Shown: piece by piece, positions 44,440-51,758 of the stretch | Numbering within the stretch: the stretch's first letter is position 1 | How the letters are laid out: each line of letters starts with the position of its first letter | Program-made: the position numbers and the translations under genes | Notes under the pieces: generated by a model | What the model was told of the DNA's origin: nothing | What the model saw: the letters and a program-made list of their open reading frames with translations, nothing else | The model's database searches: none | NCBI RefSeq assembly: GCF_049671645.1 | Contig: NZ_JBATVG010000019.1 | Coordinates: 248,001 to 312,000 of the forward strand | Origin: Castellaniella sp049671645 | GTDB lineage: Bacteria; Pseudomonadota; Gammaproteobacteria; Burkholderiales; Burkholderiaceae_B | Direction: 5' to 3' | DNA length: 64,000 nucleotides

Positions 44440-45930
44440 TCACTTCCCGATGCAAAACCGGGAAAAGATCTCGCCCAGCAGATCGTCGCTGGTGAACTGC
44501 CCTGTGATCTCGCACAGGGATTCGTGCGCCAGGCGCAGTTCCTCGGCGAACAGATCCAGCACCTGATCGCTGTGCGAGGCGTGTTCGCGGGCCAGCAGCA
44601 GGTGTTCGCGGGCGGCCTCCAGCGCCTGCACATGGCGCTCGCGCGCCAGCCAGGGGGATTCCGCCCCCGGCGTCCAGCCGGCAATCCGCAGCAGGCGGGC
44701 GCGCAAGTCATCCAGGCCGGCGCCGGTGCGGGCGGACACTTGGATTTCCTCGATGGCCGCAGGCGAGCGCTGGCCGTTCGCCCCGCCAGCCCCCCCGGAA
44801 CCCGATTCGCCTGACACGGCAGAGCTCTCCACGTCGCGGCCTGCAGGCCGCTCCGATTCGCCAGGCACAGAACCGCCCGCAGGGGCTGTTCTGTGTCCTG
44901 GCTCATCCAACAAATCGACCTTGTTCAGCACCCGCAGCACCGGCGTTCCCGCCGGCAGGCGGCGCACGATATCCGCATCCAATGGATCGTCCGGATGCCG
45001 CGCATCCTGCAGATGCAGGATCACTTGGGCGCGGGCGATTTCCGCCCAGCTGCGCTCGATGCCGATCCGTTCCACCGTATCTTCGGTATCGCGCAACCCC
45101 GCCGTATCGACGATATGCAGCGGGATGCCGTCGATGTGGATCTGCTGGATCACACGGTCGCGCGTCGTCCCGGCGATCGGCGTCACGATGGCGACGTCCT
45201 CTCCCGCCAGCGCATTCAGCAGGCTGGATTTGCCCACATTCGGCTGGCCCGCCAGCACCACGTGCAGGCCCTCGCGCAGCACCATTCCCTGGCGGGCCGT
45301 GCGCAACACGCCATCCAGCGACGCAGTCACCCCGCCCAGGCGTTCCGCCGCCTGGTATTTTTCCAGGAAGTCGATTTCCTCCTCCGGGAAATCCAGCGTC
45401 GCCTCGACCAGCATGCGCAACTGCACGATCCGTTCGCTCAGTGCGTCGATCTCGGCCGAAAACGCCCCCGACAGCGACGCCATCGCGCTGCGGGCCGCCG
45501 CCGTGGAACTGGCCTCGATCAGATCGGCCACCGCTTCCGCCTGCGCCAGATCCAGCCGGTCGTTCAGAAAAGCCCGCTGCGTGAACTCCCCCGGCTGCGC
45601 CAGCCGCAAGCCGATGGCCGCCCCGCGCGCCAGGCAATCGTCCAGCACCCGCCGCAGAACTGCCGGGCCGCCATGGCCCTGCAATTCCAGCACGTCCTCG
45701 CCCGTATAGGAATGCGGGCCGGGGAAAAACAGCGCCAGCCCCTCGTCCATCACCTCTCCATCCCGATGGCGGAACGGCAGGTAGTGCGCATGCCGGGGCC
45801 GCAGCGCCTGGCCGCACAAGGCATCCGCCCAGGCCCGCAGGTCCGGCCCCGACACCCGGATCACGCCGATCCCGCCCCGACCGGGAGCGGTGGCAATGGC
45901 GACGATGGGGTCTGTCTGCGATGCGTTCAT
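44440..45930 (-). CDS. mnmE: tRNA modification GTPase MnmE with an inserted repeat
   Basis: A 496-residue MnmE, which with MnmG modifies the wobble uridine (cmnm5U). The N-terminal DPIVAIATAPGRGGIGVIRVSG, G1 GQPNVGKSSLLNAL near 222, G3 DTAGLRDT, G4 NKVDLL near 331 and the C-terminal FCIGK are intact. Between G4 and the SARTGAGL (G5) segment there is a ~55-residue Gly/Ser/Pro-rich insert (about residues 337-393), part of which is encoded by two-hairpin repeat copy B. Typical MnmE is about 450-460 residues long. Confidence 0.95.
   Translation of the reverse strand: MNASQTDPIVAIATAPGRGGIGVIRVSGPDLRAWADALCGQALRPRHAHYLPFRHRDGEVMDEGLALFFPGPHSYTGEDVLELQGHGGPAVLRRVLDDCLARGAAIGLRLAQPGEFTQRAFLNDRLDLAQAEAVADLIEASSTAAARSAMASLSGAFSAEIDALSERIVQLRMLVEATLDFPEEEIDFLEKYQAAERLGGVTASLDGVLRTARQGMVLREGLHVVLAGQPNVGKSSLLNALAGEDVAIVTPIAGTTRDRVIQQIHIDGIPLHIVDTAGLRDTEDTVERIGIERSWAEIARAQVILHLQDARHPDDPLDADIVRRLPAGTPVLRVLNKVDLLDEPGHRTAPAGGSVPGESERPAGRDVESSAVSGESGSGGAGGANGQRSPAAIEEIQVSARTGAGLDDLRARLLRIAGWTPGAESPWLARERHVQALEAAREHLLLAREHASHSDQVLDLFAEELRLAHESLCEITGQFTSDDLLGEIFSRFCIGK
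44826..44908 (+). repeat. Two-hairpin dispersed repeat, copy B, in frame within mnmE
   Basis: TCTCCACGTCGCGGCCTGCA...GCTCCGATTCGCCAGGC, then CCGCCCGCAGGGGCTG and a GGCTCATCC end, aligned with copy A at 10623-10705. The whole copy is translated as mnmE codons on the opposite strand without a stop. Confidence 0.75.
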
Positions 45931-46058
45931 ATCAAAAATCGTTCAAAAATCTACAAACAGGCTGTGCGGCGAGGCCTGCACACAGGTCAAAGGGTCAAAC
46001 CGCATGATATCGGGAAACCATACCCTGCAGACCGCACGCGGCGGTGACATGCAACCGC
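45931..46058. other. Intergenic leader between mnmE and the inverted-arm element
   Basis: About 130 bp upstream of mnmE, probably its promoter region (CAAAAATCGTTCAAAAATCT at 45933-45952 is AT-rich). No gene is seen. The rest of the mnmE-yidC gap is the inverted-arm element and the yidC terminator. Confidence 0.4.
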
Positions 46059-46061
46059 CCA

Positions 46062-46257
46062 GGAGTGCTGATCGGGAGGGGTCCGGGGCTCGCAGTCGGC
46101 CGGTGCCGAGTGCTACCGAAGGGAATCGGGGGGCTGTCGGCGGACGTGTCTGAGGCCGAAGGCCGAGTTCGTCCGCCGCCCCGATGGACGAGGTAGACCC
46201 GGGAAGCCCGAAGTGCCACCGGCTGGCGAGCCCCGGCCCCCTCCCGATCAGCACTCC
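46062..46257. repeat. Structured intergenic element with 32-bp inverted arms
   Basis: Left arm 46062-46093 and right arm 46226-46257 are complementary at 31 of 32 positions (GGAGTGCTGATCGGGAGGGG... and its inverse). Inside, GCCGGTG (46099) pairs with CACCGGC (46217), and GGCGGACG (46139) pairs with CGTCCGCC (46170) around an inner GGCC-GAA-GGCC hairpin. No protein-coding signal fits. It could be a mobile repeat or a structured RNA; the strand is undecided. Confidence 0.7.
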
Positions 46258-46287
46258 GCTCAAGAACCCAAAAAATACAACGTCCTA

Positions 46288-46317
46288 AACAAAAGCGGCG
46301 CCCAAAAGAGCGCCGCC
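46288..46317 (-). terminator. Rho-independent terminator of yidC
   Basis: On the minus strand GCGGCGC and GCGCCGC form a stem around an 8-base TCTTTTGG-type loop, followed by TTTTGTTT. It lies 24 bp after the yidC stop. Confidence 0.85.
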
Positions 46318-46340
46318 TCGTCACACCTATATCAGCAACA

Positions 46341-48074
46341 TCAACTGGACGCCGACGCCGCCTTCTCGCGATCCAGGCGGTTCATGATCACCCGCTGCTG
46401 AATGATCGACACCGTATTGTTCACGCACCAGTACAGCACCAGGCCGGCCGGGAACAGGAACATCATCCCGCCGAACACCAGCGGCATGATCATCATGATC
46501 CTGGCCTGCATCGGATCCGGAGGCGTCGGGTTCAGCTTGATCTGCAGGAACATCGTCAGCATCATGAACGCCGGCAGAATGAACCAGGGATCGCTGACCG
46601 ACAGATCGTGAATCCACAGCAGCCACGGCGCGCCGCGCATTTCCACGCTGCCCAGCAGCACCCAATACAACGCGATGAACACCGGAATCTGCACCACCAT
46701 CGGCAGACACCCGCCCAGCGGATTGATCTTTTCCGTCCGGTACATCTCCATCATGGCCGCGTTCAGCTTCGCCTTGTCGTCACCGAACTTTTCCTTCAGG
46801 TGCTTCATGCGCGGCGCGACCAGCTTCATCTTGGCCATCGAACGATAGCTGGCGGCCGACAGCGGATAGAACACCAGCTTGATCAGCAGCGTCAGCAGCA
46901 CGATCGTCCAGCCCCAGTTGCCCACCAGGCCGTGCAGCCAGATCATGAACTTGAACATCGGCTTGGCGATGATCGTCACCCAGCCATAGTCCACCACCAG
47001 ATCCAGCCCGGGGGCGACCGTGCTCATCGCCCGCTGATCCTGCGGACCGACCCACAACTGGGATTCCACGGACTTGCTGGCGCCCGGCGCAATCGCGCCC
47101 ACGGATTCGATCGTGCGGATGGCGAACAGATTGCCCGGCAGCGCCAATGCCTGATTGGTGCGGACCACGCCTTGCTGCGGCACCCAGGCCGTGGCGAAGT
47201 AATGCTGCACCATGCCGACCCAGCCATTGTCCGCCTGCCGGATGTAGCTGGCCTTGTTCTTGGTGATTTCGTCGAACTTCACCTTCTGGAACTTGTCTTC
47301 CGCCGAATAGACGACCGGCCCGGTGAACGTGCTGTAGAAGCCCGTCGTATTGGAAGGTTCGTGGCCATCGCGCGTCAACTGCAGATACAGCGACGGATCG
47401 ACGGGCTGATCCCCCAGGTTGGTGATGTCGTTGCGCACTCGGATGTCGTAGCCGTTGTGCGACAGGATGAACGTCTTGACCACCCGGACCTGGCCTGCCG
47501 TGGCCTCGAACGAGACCTCGGTCGTGTCGCCCTTGACCACCGGCCCGTCGCCCACCAGCGCGAACGGCGTCAGGTGCGTGGGATAGCTCTGCCCCTGCGG
47601 CGCGCCCACCAGCCCCGTCTGGGCCACGTACATGTCGCCCGGCTGATCGTTCAGCAGAAACATGGCATCGCCCGCATCCTGCGGCGGCTTATGCCCCATC
47701 AGCCCCTTGAACCAGGGAATGATCCCCGTGGTGGCCTCCTGGTTCTTGTAGTCCAGCAGTTCCGCGCGGACCAGTTGCGCCCCCAGCGTGTCGAACGTCA
47801 GGTCGTACACGCCGGTCTTCACGTGCACCGGCTGGCCCACAGGCGCGGCGTCGGACGAGGGGACCGTAGTCTGCCCCGCCGCCCCTTGCGCGGCTGCCGA
47901 AGGCACGTCCTTCGAGTCGGTCGGCGCCGCCTTGTCCGCCGTCTTGGCTGTTTCCGCAGCCGGCGGCGTCAAGGAGAACAGGGACGGCTGGCCCTGGTAC
48001 ACCTGCCAGTTGTTCCACAACAGCAGGAGCGAAAAAGAAAAGATCATCCAGAGGATGGTGCGTCGAATGTCCAT
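46341..48074 (-). CDS. yidC: Membrane protein insertase YidC
   Basis: A 577-residue insertase. The N-terminal helix (MDIRRTILWMIFSFSLLLLW) precedes a periplasmic P1 domain (about 75-350) and the conserved Oxa1 core: GWTIVLLTLLIKLVFYPLS, MAKMKLVAPRMKHLKEKFGDD, INPLGGCLPMVVQIPVFIALY and FPAGLVLYWCVNN. The positively charged groove arginine lies in the first core helix region (SAASYRSMAKM). The ATG at 48074 is used; a 13-residue upstream extension is unlikely. It lies in the mnmE-yidC-yidD-rnpA-rpmH order. Confidence 0.96.
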   Translation of the reverse strand: MDIRRTILWMIFSFSLLLLWNNWQVYQGQPSLFSLTPPAAETAKTADKAAPTDSKDVPSAAAQGAAGQTTVPSSDAAPVGQPVHVKTGVYDLTFDTLGAQLVRAELLDYKNQEATTGIIPWFKGLMGHKPPQDAGDAMFLLNDQPGDMYVAQTGLVGAPQGQSYPTHLTPFALVGDGPVVKGDTTEVSFEATAGQVRVVKTFILSHNGYDIRVRNDITNLGDQPVDPSLYLQLTRDGHEPSNTTGFYSTFTGPVVYSAEDKFQKVKFDEITKNKASYIRQADNGWVGMVQHYFATAWVPQQGVVRTNQALALPGNLFAIRTIESVGAIAPGASKSVESQLWVGPQDQRAMSTVAPGLDLVVDYGWVTIIAKPMFKFMIWLHGLVGNWGWTIVLLTLLIKLVFYPLSAASYRSMAKMKLVAPRMKHLKEKFGDDKAKLNAAMMEMYRTEKINPLGGCLPMVVQIPVFIALYWVLLGSVEMRGAPWLLWIHDLSVSDPWFILPAFMMLTMFLQIKLNPTPPDPMQARIMMIMPLVFGGMMFLFPAGLVLYWCVNNTVSIIQQRVIMNRLDREKAASASS

Positions 48075-48171
48075 TGGCGCCTGTTTTCGAATTGGGTCGG
48101 AGCAAAAGCTCACCAGTTTAACGTAGGGTGGCTGACAGGGACTTGATCAAACATCCCTGCGCCCTTTTGAT

Positions 48172-48417
48172 TCATCCGTGACCGCCCGATGGAGACCGTG
48201 CCGGCGGCACCGGATCATGCCCGCCCGGACACCCGGGATGGCAACGCGCGATGCGGCGAACGCCCAGCCAGATGCCGCGCGGCACGCCATGGGTCTCGAT
48301 GGCCTCGATCGTATAGGCGGAGCAGGTCGGCGTGAAGCGGCACTGCTGTCCCACCCAAGGACTCAGGAAATACCGATAGAAGCGGATCGGCGCAATGAAC
48401 AGGGACCGGATCAACAT
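48172..48417 (-). CDS. yidD: Membrane protein insertion efficiency factor YidD
   Basis: An 81-residue YidD with FYRYFLSPWVGQQCRFTPTC and SAYTIEAIETHG and the RCHPGCPGGHDPVP end. Its start overlaps the rnpA 3' end by seven bases. The protein aids membrane protein insertion together with YidC. Confidence 0.94.
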   Translation of the reverse strand: MLIRSLFIAPIRFYRYFLSPWVGQQCRFTPTCSAYTIEAIETHGVPRGIWLGVRRIARCHPGCPGGHDPVPPARSPSGGHG

Positions 48418-48770
48418 TTCGCGATCTTGCCCAGCAGGGCATCGGCTTCCGCGCGCACCTGGCGCTTCAGGGCCGTCAGGCTGGCAGGGGCGGGGCGGCT
48501 GACCAGCCGGAACACCAGATCACCCTCGGGCAGGCCGGCCCGGCGCAGGCGAAAGGCCTCGCGCAGGACGCGCTTGATGGCATTGCGCGTCACGGCCAGG
48601 GGCGCATGGCGCTTGGGCACGATCAGGCCCAGGCGGGCAGGCCCCAAGACGGATTCCCGAGGGCTGGAGACAATGAACAAAGCCCCTCGGGCGATACGCC
48701 GGCCCTTCAGGGCCGCCGCGTATTCCGAGGGGCGATGCAGCCGGGCCGCCGAAGGGAAATCGGTAGGCAT
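48411..48770 (-). CDS. rnpA: Ribonuclease P protein component
   Basis: A 119-residue RnpA. RLHRPSEYAAALKGRRIARG at the N-terminus and the RNR signature VTRNAIKRVLREAFRLRR near residue 65 identify it. It binds the catalytic RNase P RNA to mature tRNA 5' ends. The reading frame is open much further upstream, but it passes through rpmH; the ATG at 48770 (MPTDFPSAARL) gives a normal-length protein. Confidence 0.95.
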   Translation of the reverse strand: MPTDFPSAARLHRPSEYAAALKGRRIARGALFIVSSPRESVLGPARLGLIVPKRHAPLAVTRNAIKRVLREAFRLRRAGLPEGDLVFRLVSRPAPASLTALKRQVRAEADALLGKIAKC

Positions 48771-48817
48771 GGCGGTCGGTTCCGGAGCCGGCGAAAGGCC
48801 GGCGGGGGGACGACGGA

Positions 48818-48952
48818 TCAGACGGCCAGGCGCTTGCGGCCCTTGGCGCGGCGGGCGCTCAGGACGGCACGGCCTGCGCGCGTCTTCATGCGGACGCGAA
48901 ACCCGTGGGTGCGCTTGCGGCGGGTAACAGAAGGCTGGAAAGTGCGTTTCAT
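48818..48952 (-). CDS. rpmH: 50S ribosomal protein L34
   Basis: A 44-residue L34, MKRTFQPSVTRRKRTHGF at the start and ARRAKGRKRLAV at the end, very basic as expected. It precedes rnpA by 47 bp, the universal order, and lies divergent from dnaA across the candidate origin. Confidence 0.97.
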   Translation of the reverse strand: MKRTFQPSVTRRKRTHGFRVRMKTRAGRAVLSARRAKGRKRLAV

Positions 48953-49195
48953 GGCGAATCCAAAAGAGCTCGGGGTTGTGGCGAGGTTGCGTTGATTTTA
49001 GGCTCGATCGCCCGGGCACCATCAACAGGCACACGCGTACCCATATCACCCAAAGCATCGAAAAGCCCATTATTTCAACAAATTTTTGACGTGCCGTCAA
49101 TTACTTGTGAACTTATCCCCCGCCGCACGGGATCGACCGCCGGGCGGTCTGTGGATAACTCACCACAGGAAAGGGTAGAATCGAGGTTTCGCACG
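48953..49195. other. Candidate replication origin region (rpmH-dnaA gap)
   Basis: The divergent gap contains one perfect DnaA box, TGTGGATAA at 49150-49158 (TTATCCACA on the minus strand), a weaker TTATCCCCC at 49113, and the AT-rich stretch CATTATTTCAACAAATTTTT around 49070. The gene order on both sides is that of many bacterial oriC loci. Only one perfect box is visible, so part of the origin could lie elsewhere. It must also hold the dnaA and rpmH promoters. Confidence 0.5.
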
Positions 49196-50605
49196 ATGAC
49201 CCTTATGAATGAATTCTGGCAGGCCTGTCTCCAGCAGCTGGAACAGGAACTTCCCCCCCAACAGATCAGCGCCTGGATCAAACCCCTGGTTCCGCTCGGC
49301 TACGACGAGGAATTGGCGATCCTGAGGCTCGGCGTGCCCAATCGCATGAAGCTCGACTGGGTGCGCAAGAACTATTCCACGCGCATCGAATCCCTCGCCA
49401 GCGACTGGTTTTCCCAGGCGGTGCAGGTGCAGCTCGAAATCCACGCCAGCCAGGCGCGCGCCGCTGCGGCCGTGCGCGTGCCGGCGCCCCCCGCCCAGGT
49501 CAATGGTTCGGCCGGACAGGCGGCCGCCCCCGCAGCGGCTCCGACCCCGGTCCACTCCGCGACCGACGAGGCCATGAAAGACCGGTCCCGCCTGAATCTG
49601 GATCTGACCTTCGACAACTTCGTCATCGGCAAGGCCAACCAGCTGGCGCGCGCAGCGGCGCTGCAGGTCGCCGAAAACCCCGGCGTCTCCTACAACCCGC
49701 TGTTCCTGTATGGCGGCGTGGGCCTGGGCAAGACCCACCTGATCCATGCCATCGGCAACGCCTTGCTGGCCGGCGGCAACAACCCGCGCATCCGCTACGT
49801 GCATGCCGACCAATACGTGTCCGACGTGGTCAAGGCCTACCAGCGCCGCGCCTTCGACGACTTCAAGCGCTACTACCATTCGCTGGACCTGCTGCTGATC
49901 GACGATATCCAGTTCTTCGCCGGCAAGAACCGCACCCAGGAAGAATTCTTCTATGCCTTCGAGGCCATGGTGGCGCAGCGCAAGCAGATCATCATCACCT
50001 CCGACACCTACCCGAAGGAACTGGCCAACATCGACAGCCGGCTGATTTCGCGCTTTGATTCGGGGCTGACGGTCGCCATCGAGCCGCCCGAACTGGAAAT
50101 GCGCGTGGCCATCCTGCTGCGCAAGGCGCAGACCGAAGGCATCACCATGCCCGAAGAGGTCGCCTTCTTCATCGCCAAGCACCTGCGCAGCAATGTGCGC
50201 GAACTGGAAGGCGCCCTGCGCAAGGTGTCCGCCTACGCCCGCTTCCACGGCCGCGAGGTCCTGACCGTCGAGGTCTGCAAGGAAGCCCTGAAAGACCTGT
50301 TGTCGGTCTCCAACAGCCAGATCACGGTGGAAAACATCCAGAAGACCGTCGCCGACTTCTATAAAATCAAGGTCGCCGACATGTATTCGAAACGCCGGCC
50401 CGCCAATATCGCGCTGCCGCGTCAGATCGCCATGTACCTGGCCAAGGAACTGACCCAGAAAAGCCTGCCGGAAATCGGCGACCTGTTCGGCGGACGCGAT
50501 CACACCACGGTGCTGCACGCGGTCCGCAAGATCACCGATCTGCGGGGCAAGCAGACCGAACTGAATCACGCACTTCACGTACTCGAGCAAACCCTCAAAG
50601 GATAA
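49196..50605 (+). CDS. dnaA: Chromosomal replication initiator protein DnaA
   Basis: A 469-residue DnaA. Domain I begins NEFWQACLQQLEQELPPQQIS, domain II is an Ala/Pro-rich linker (about 88-130), and the AAA+ domain has the Walker A GGVGLGKTHLIHAIG and Walker B LLLIDDIQF. The domain IV HTH has GGRDHTTVLHAVRKI. The next ATG at 49205 (MNEFWQ) matches the start of related proteins and is equally likely; GAGGTTTCGCACG precedes the first ATG. Confidence 0.97.
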   Translation: MTLMNEFWQACLQQLEQELPPQQISAWIKPLVPLGYDEELAILRLGVPNRMKLDWVRKNYSTRIESLASDWFSQAVQVQLEIHASQARAAAAVRVPAPPAQVNGSAGQAAAPAAAPTPVHSATDEAMKDRSRLNLDLTFDNFVIGKANQLARAAALQVAENPGVSYNPLFLYGGVGLGKTHLIHAIGNALLAGGNNPRIRYVHADQYVSDVVKAYQRRAFDDFKRYYHSLDLLLIDDIQFFAGKNRTQEEFFYAFEAMVAQRKQIIITSDTYPKELANIDSRLISRFDSGLTVAIEPPELEMRVAILLRKAQTEGITMPEEVAFFIAKHLRSNVRELEGALRKVSAYARFHGREVLTVEVCKEALKDLLSVSNSQITVENIQKTVADFYKIKVADMYSKRRPANIALPRQIAMYLAKELTQKSLPEIGDLFGGRDHTTVLHAVRKITDLRGKQTELNHALHVLEQTLKG

Positions 50606-50609
50606 TGAC

Positions 50610-51719
50610 ATGCTACTGATACAAGCAAGCCGCGATGCCATCCTCAAGCCCCTGACGACCGTGGTGGGGATCGTCGAACGGCGCAACACCTTGCCGATCC
50701 TGGCCAATGTCCTGATCCGCAAGCAAGGCAATCAGGTTGCTTTCCTGGCCAACGACCTGGAAGTCCAGATCACCACGCAGGCCGATTTCGGGGTGGGCGA
50801 CGACGTCCAGTCCACGACCGTGGCCGCCCGAAAATTCCTCGACATTCTGCGCGCCCTGCCCGACACCGGGGACGTGCGCCTGTCGCTGGACGACGCAAAA
50901 CTGTCCGTCCAGGCCCGCCGCAGCCGCTTCGCCCTGCAGACGCTGAGCGCGAACGACTACCCCACGGTATCCCAGGCGGAACAATGGACGGCATCGTTTT
51001 CAATGCCGCAAAAGGCCCTGAAGCAGCTCTTCAATCAGGTGCACTTTTCCATGGCGCAGCAGGATATCCGCTATTACCTGAACGGCCTGCTGATGGTTCT
51101 GGAACCGGGTCAGGTCCGGGCCGTGTCCACCGACGGCCACCGCCTGGCGCACAGCAGCATCGCGGTCGAGGGCCTGGAGGCCCAGATGGACGCCATCATC
51201 CCGCGCAAGACCGTGCACGAAATGCAGCGCCTGCTGGCCGACGACGAATCGCCGGTGCAGATCGACCTGGCGGCCGGCCAGATCCGCTTCCGCTTCGACC
51301 AGATCGAACTGGTCTCGAAGCTCGTGGAAGGCAAATTCCCCGATTACAAGCGCGTCATCCCGACCGGCTACACCCGCCATATCCAGATCCCCCGCGATGC
51401 CTTGCAGGCCAGCCTGCAGCGCGCCGCCATCCTGACGACCGACAAACTGAAAGGCGTGCGTCTGCAACTGGGCGACAACCTGCTGCGCATCTCCTCGTCC
51501 AATGCGGAACAGGAAGAGGCCCGGGAGGAACTCGAAGTCGATTACGCCCAGGAACCGCTGGACGTGGCCTTCAACGTCACCTACCTGCTCGACGTGCTGG
51601 CCAACATCAAGACTGAAGCCGTCTGCTGGTCGGTGCAGCCGGACGTCAATGCCTCGGTGCTGATCACGGTGCCCGATGACGACGAATTCAAATACGTCGT
51701 CATGCCCATGCGCATCTGA
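50610..51719 (+). CDS. dnaN: DNA polymerase III beta subunit (sliding clamp)
   Basis: A 369-residue beta clamp. KPLTTVVGIVERRNTLPILANVL at the start, LLMVLEPGQVRAVSTDGHRLA, and the C-terminal DEFKYVVMPMRI are diagnostic. It starts 4 bases after the dnaA stop region, and AAGGATAATGAC precedes the ATG. Confidence 0.97.
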   Translation: MLLIQASRDAILKPLTTVVGIVERRNTLPILANVLIRKQGNQVAFLANDLEVQITTQADFGVGDDVQSTTVAARKFLDILRALPDTGDVRLSLDDAKLSVQARRSRFALQTLSANDYPTVSQAEQWTASFSMPQKALKQLFNQVHFSMAQQDIRYYLNGLLMVLEPGQVRAVSTDGHRLAHSSIAVEGLEAQMDAIIPRKTVHEMQRLLADDESPVQIDLAAGQIRFRFDQIELVSKLVEGKFPDYKRVIPTGYTRHIQIPRDALQASLQRAAILTTDKLKGVRLQLGDNLLRISSSNAEQEEAREELEVDYAQEPLDVAFNVTYLLDVLANIKTEAVCWSVQPDVNASVLITVPDDDEFKYVVMPMRI

Positions 51720-51758
51720 TCGCCGCCCGCGCCCGACTGATTCAATCACAGGATTTCC

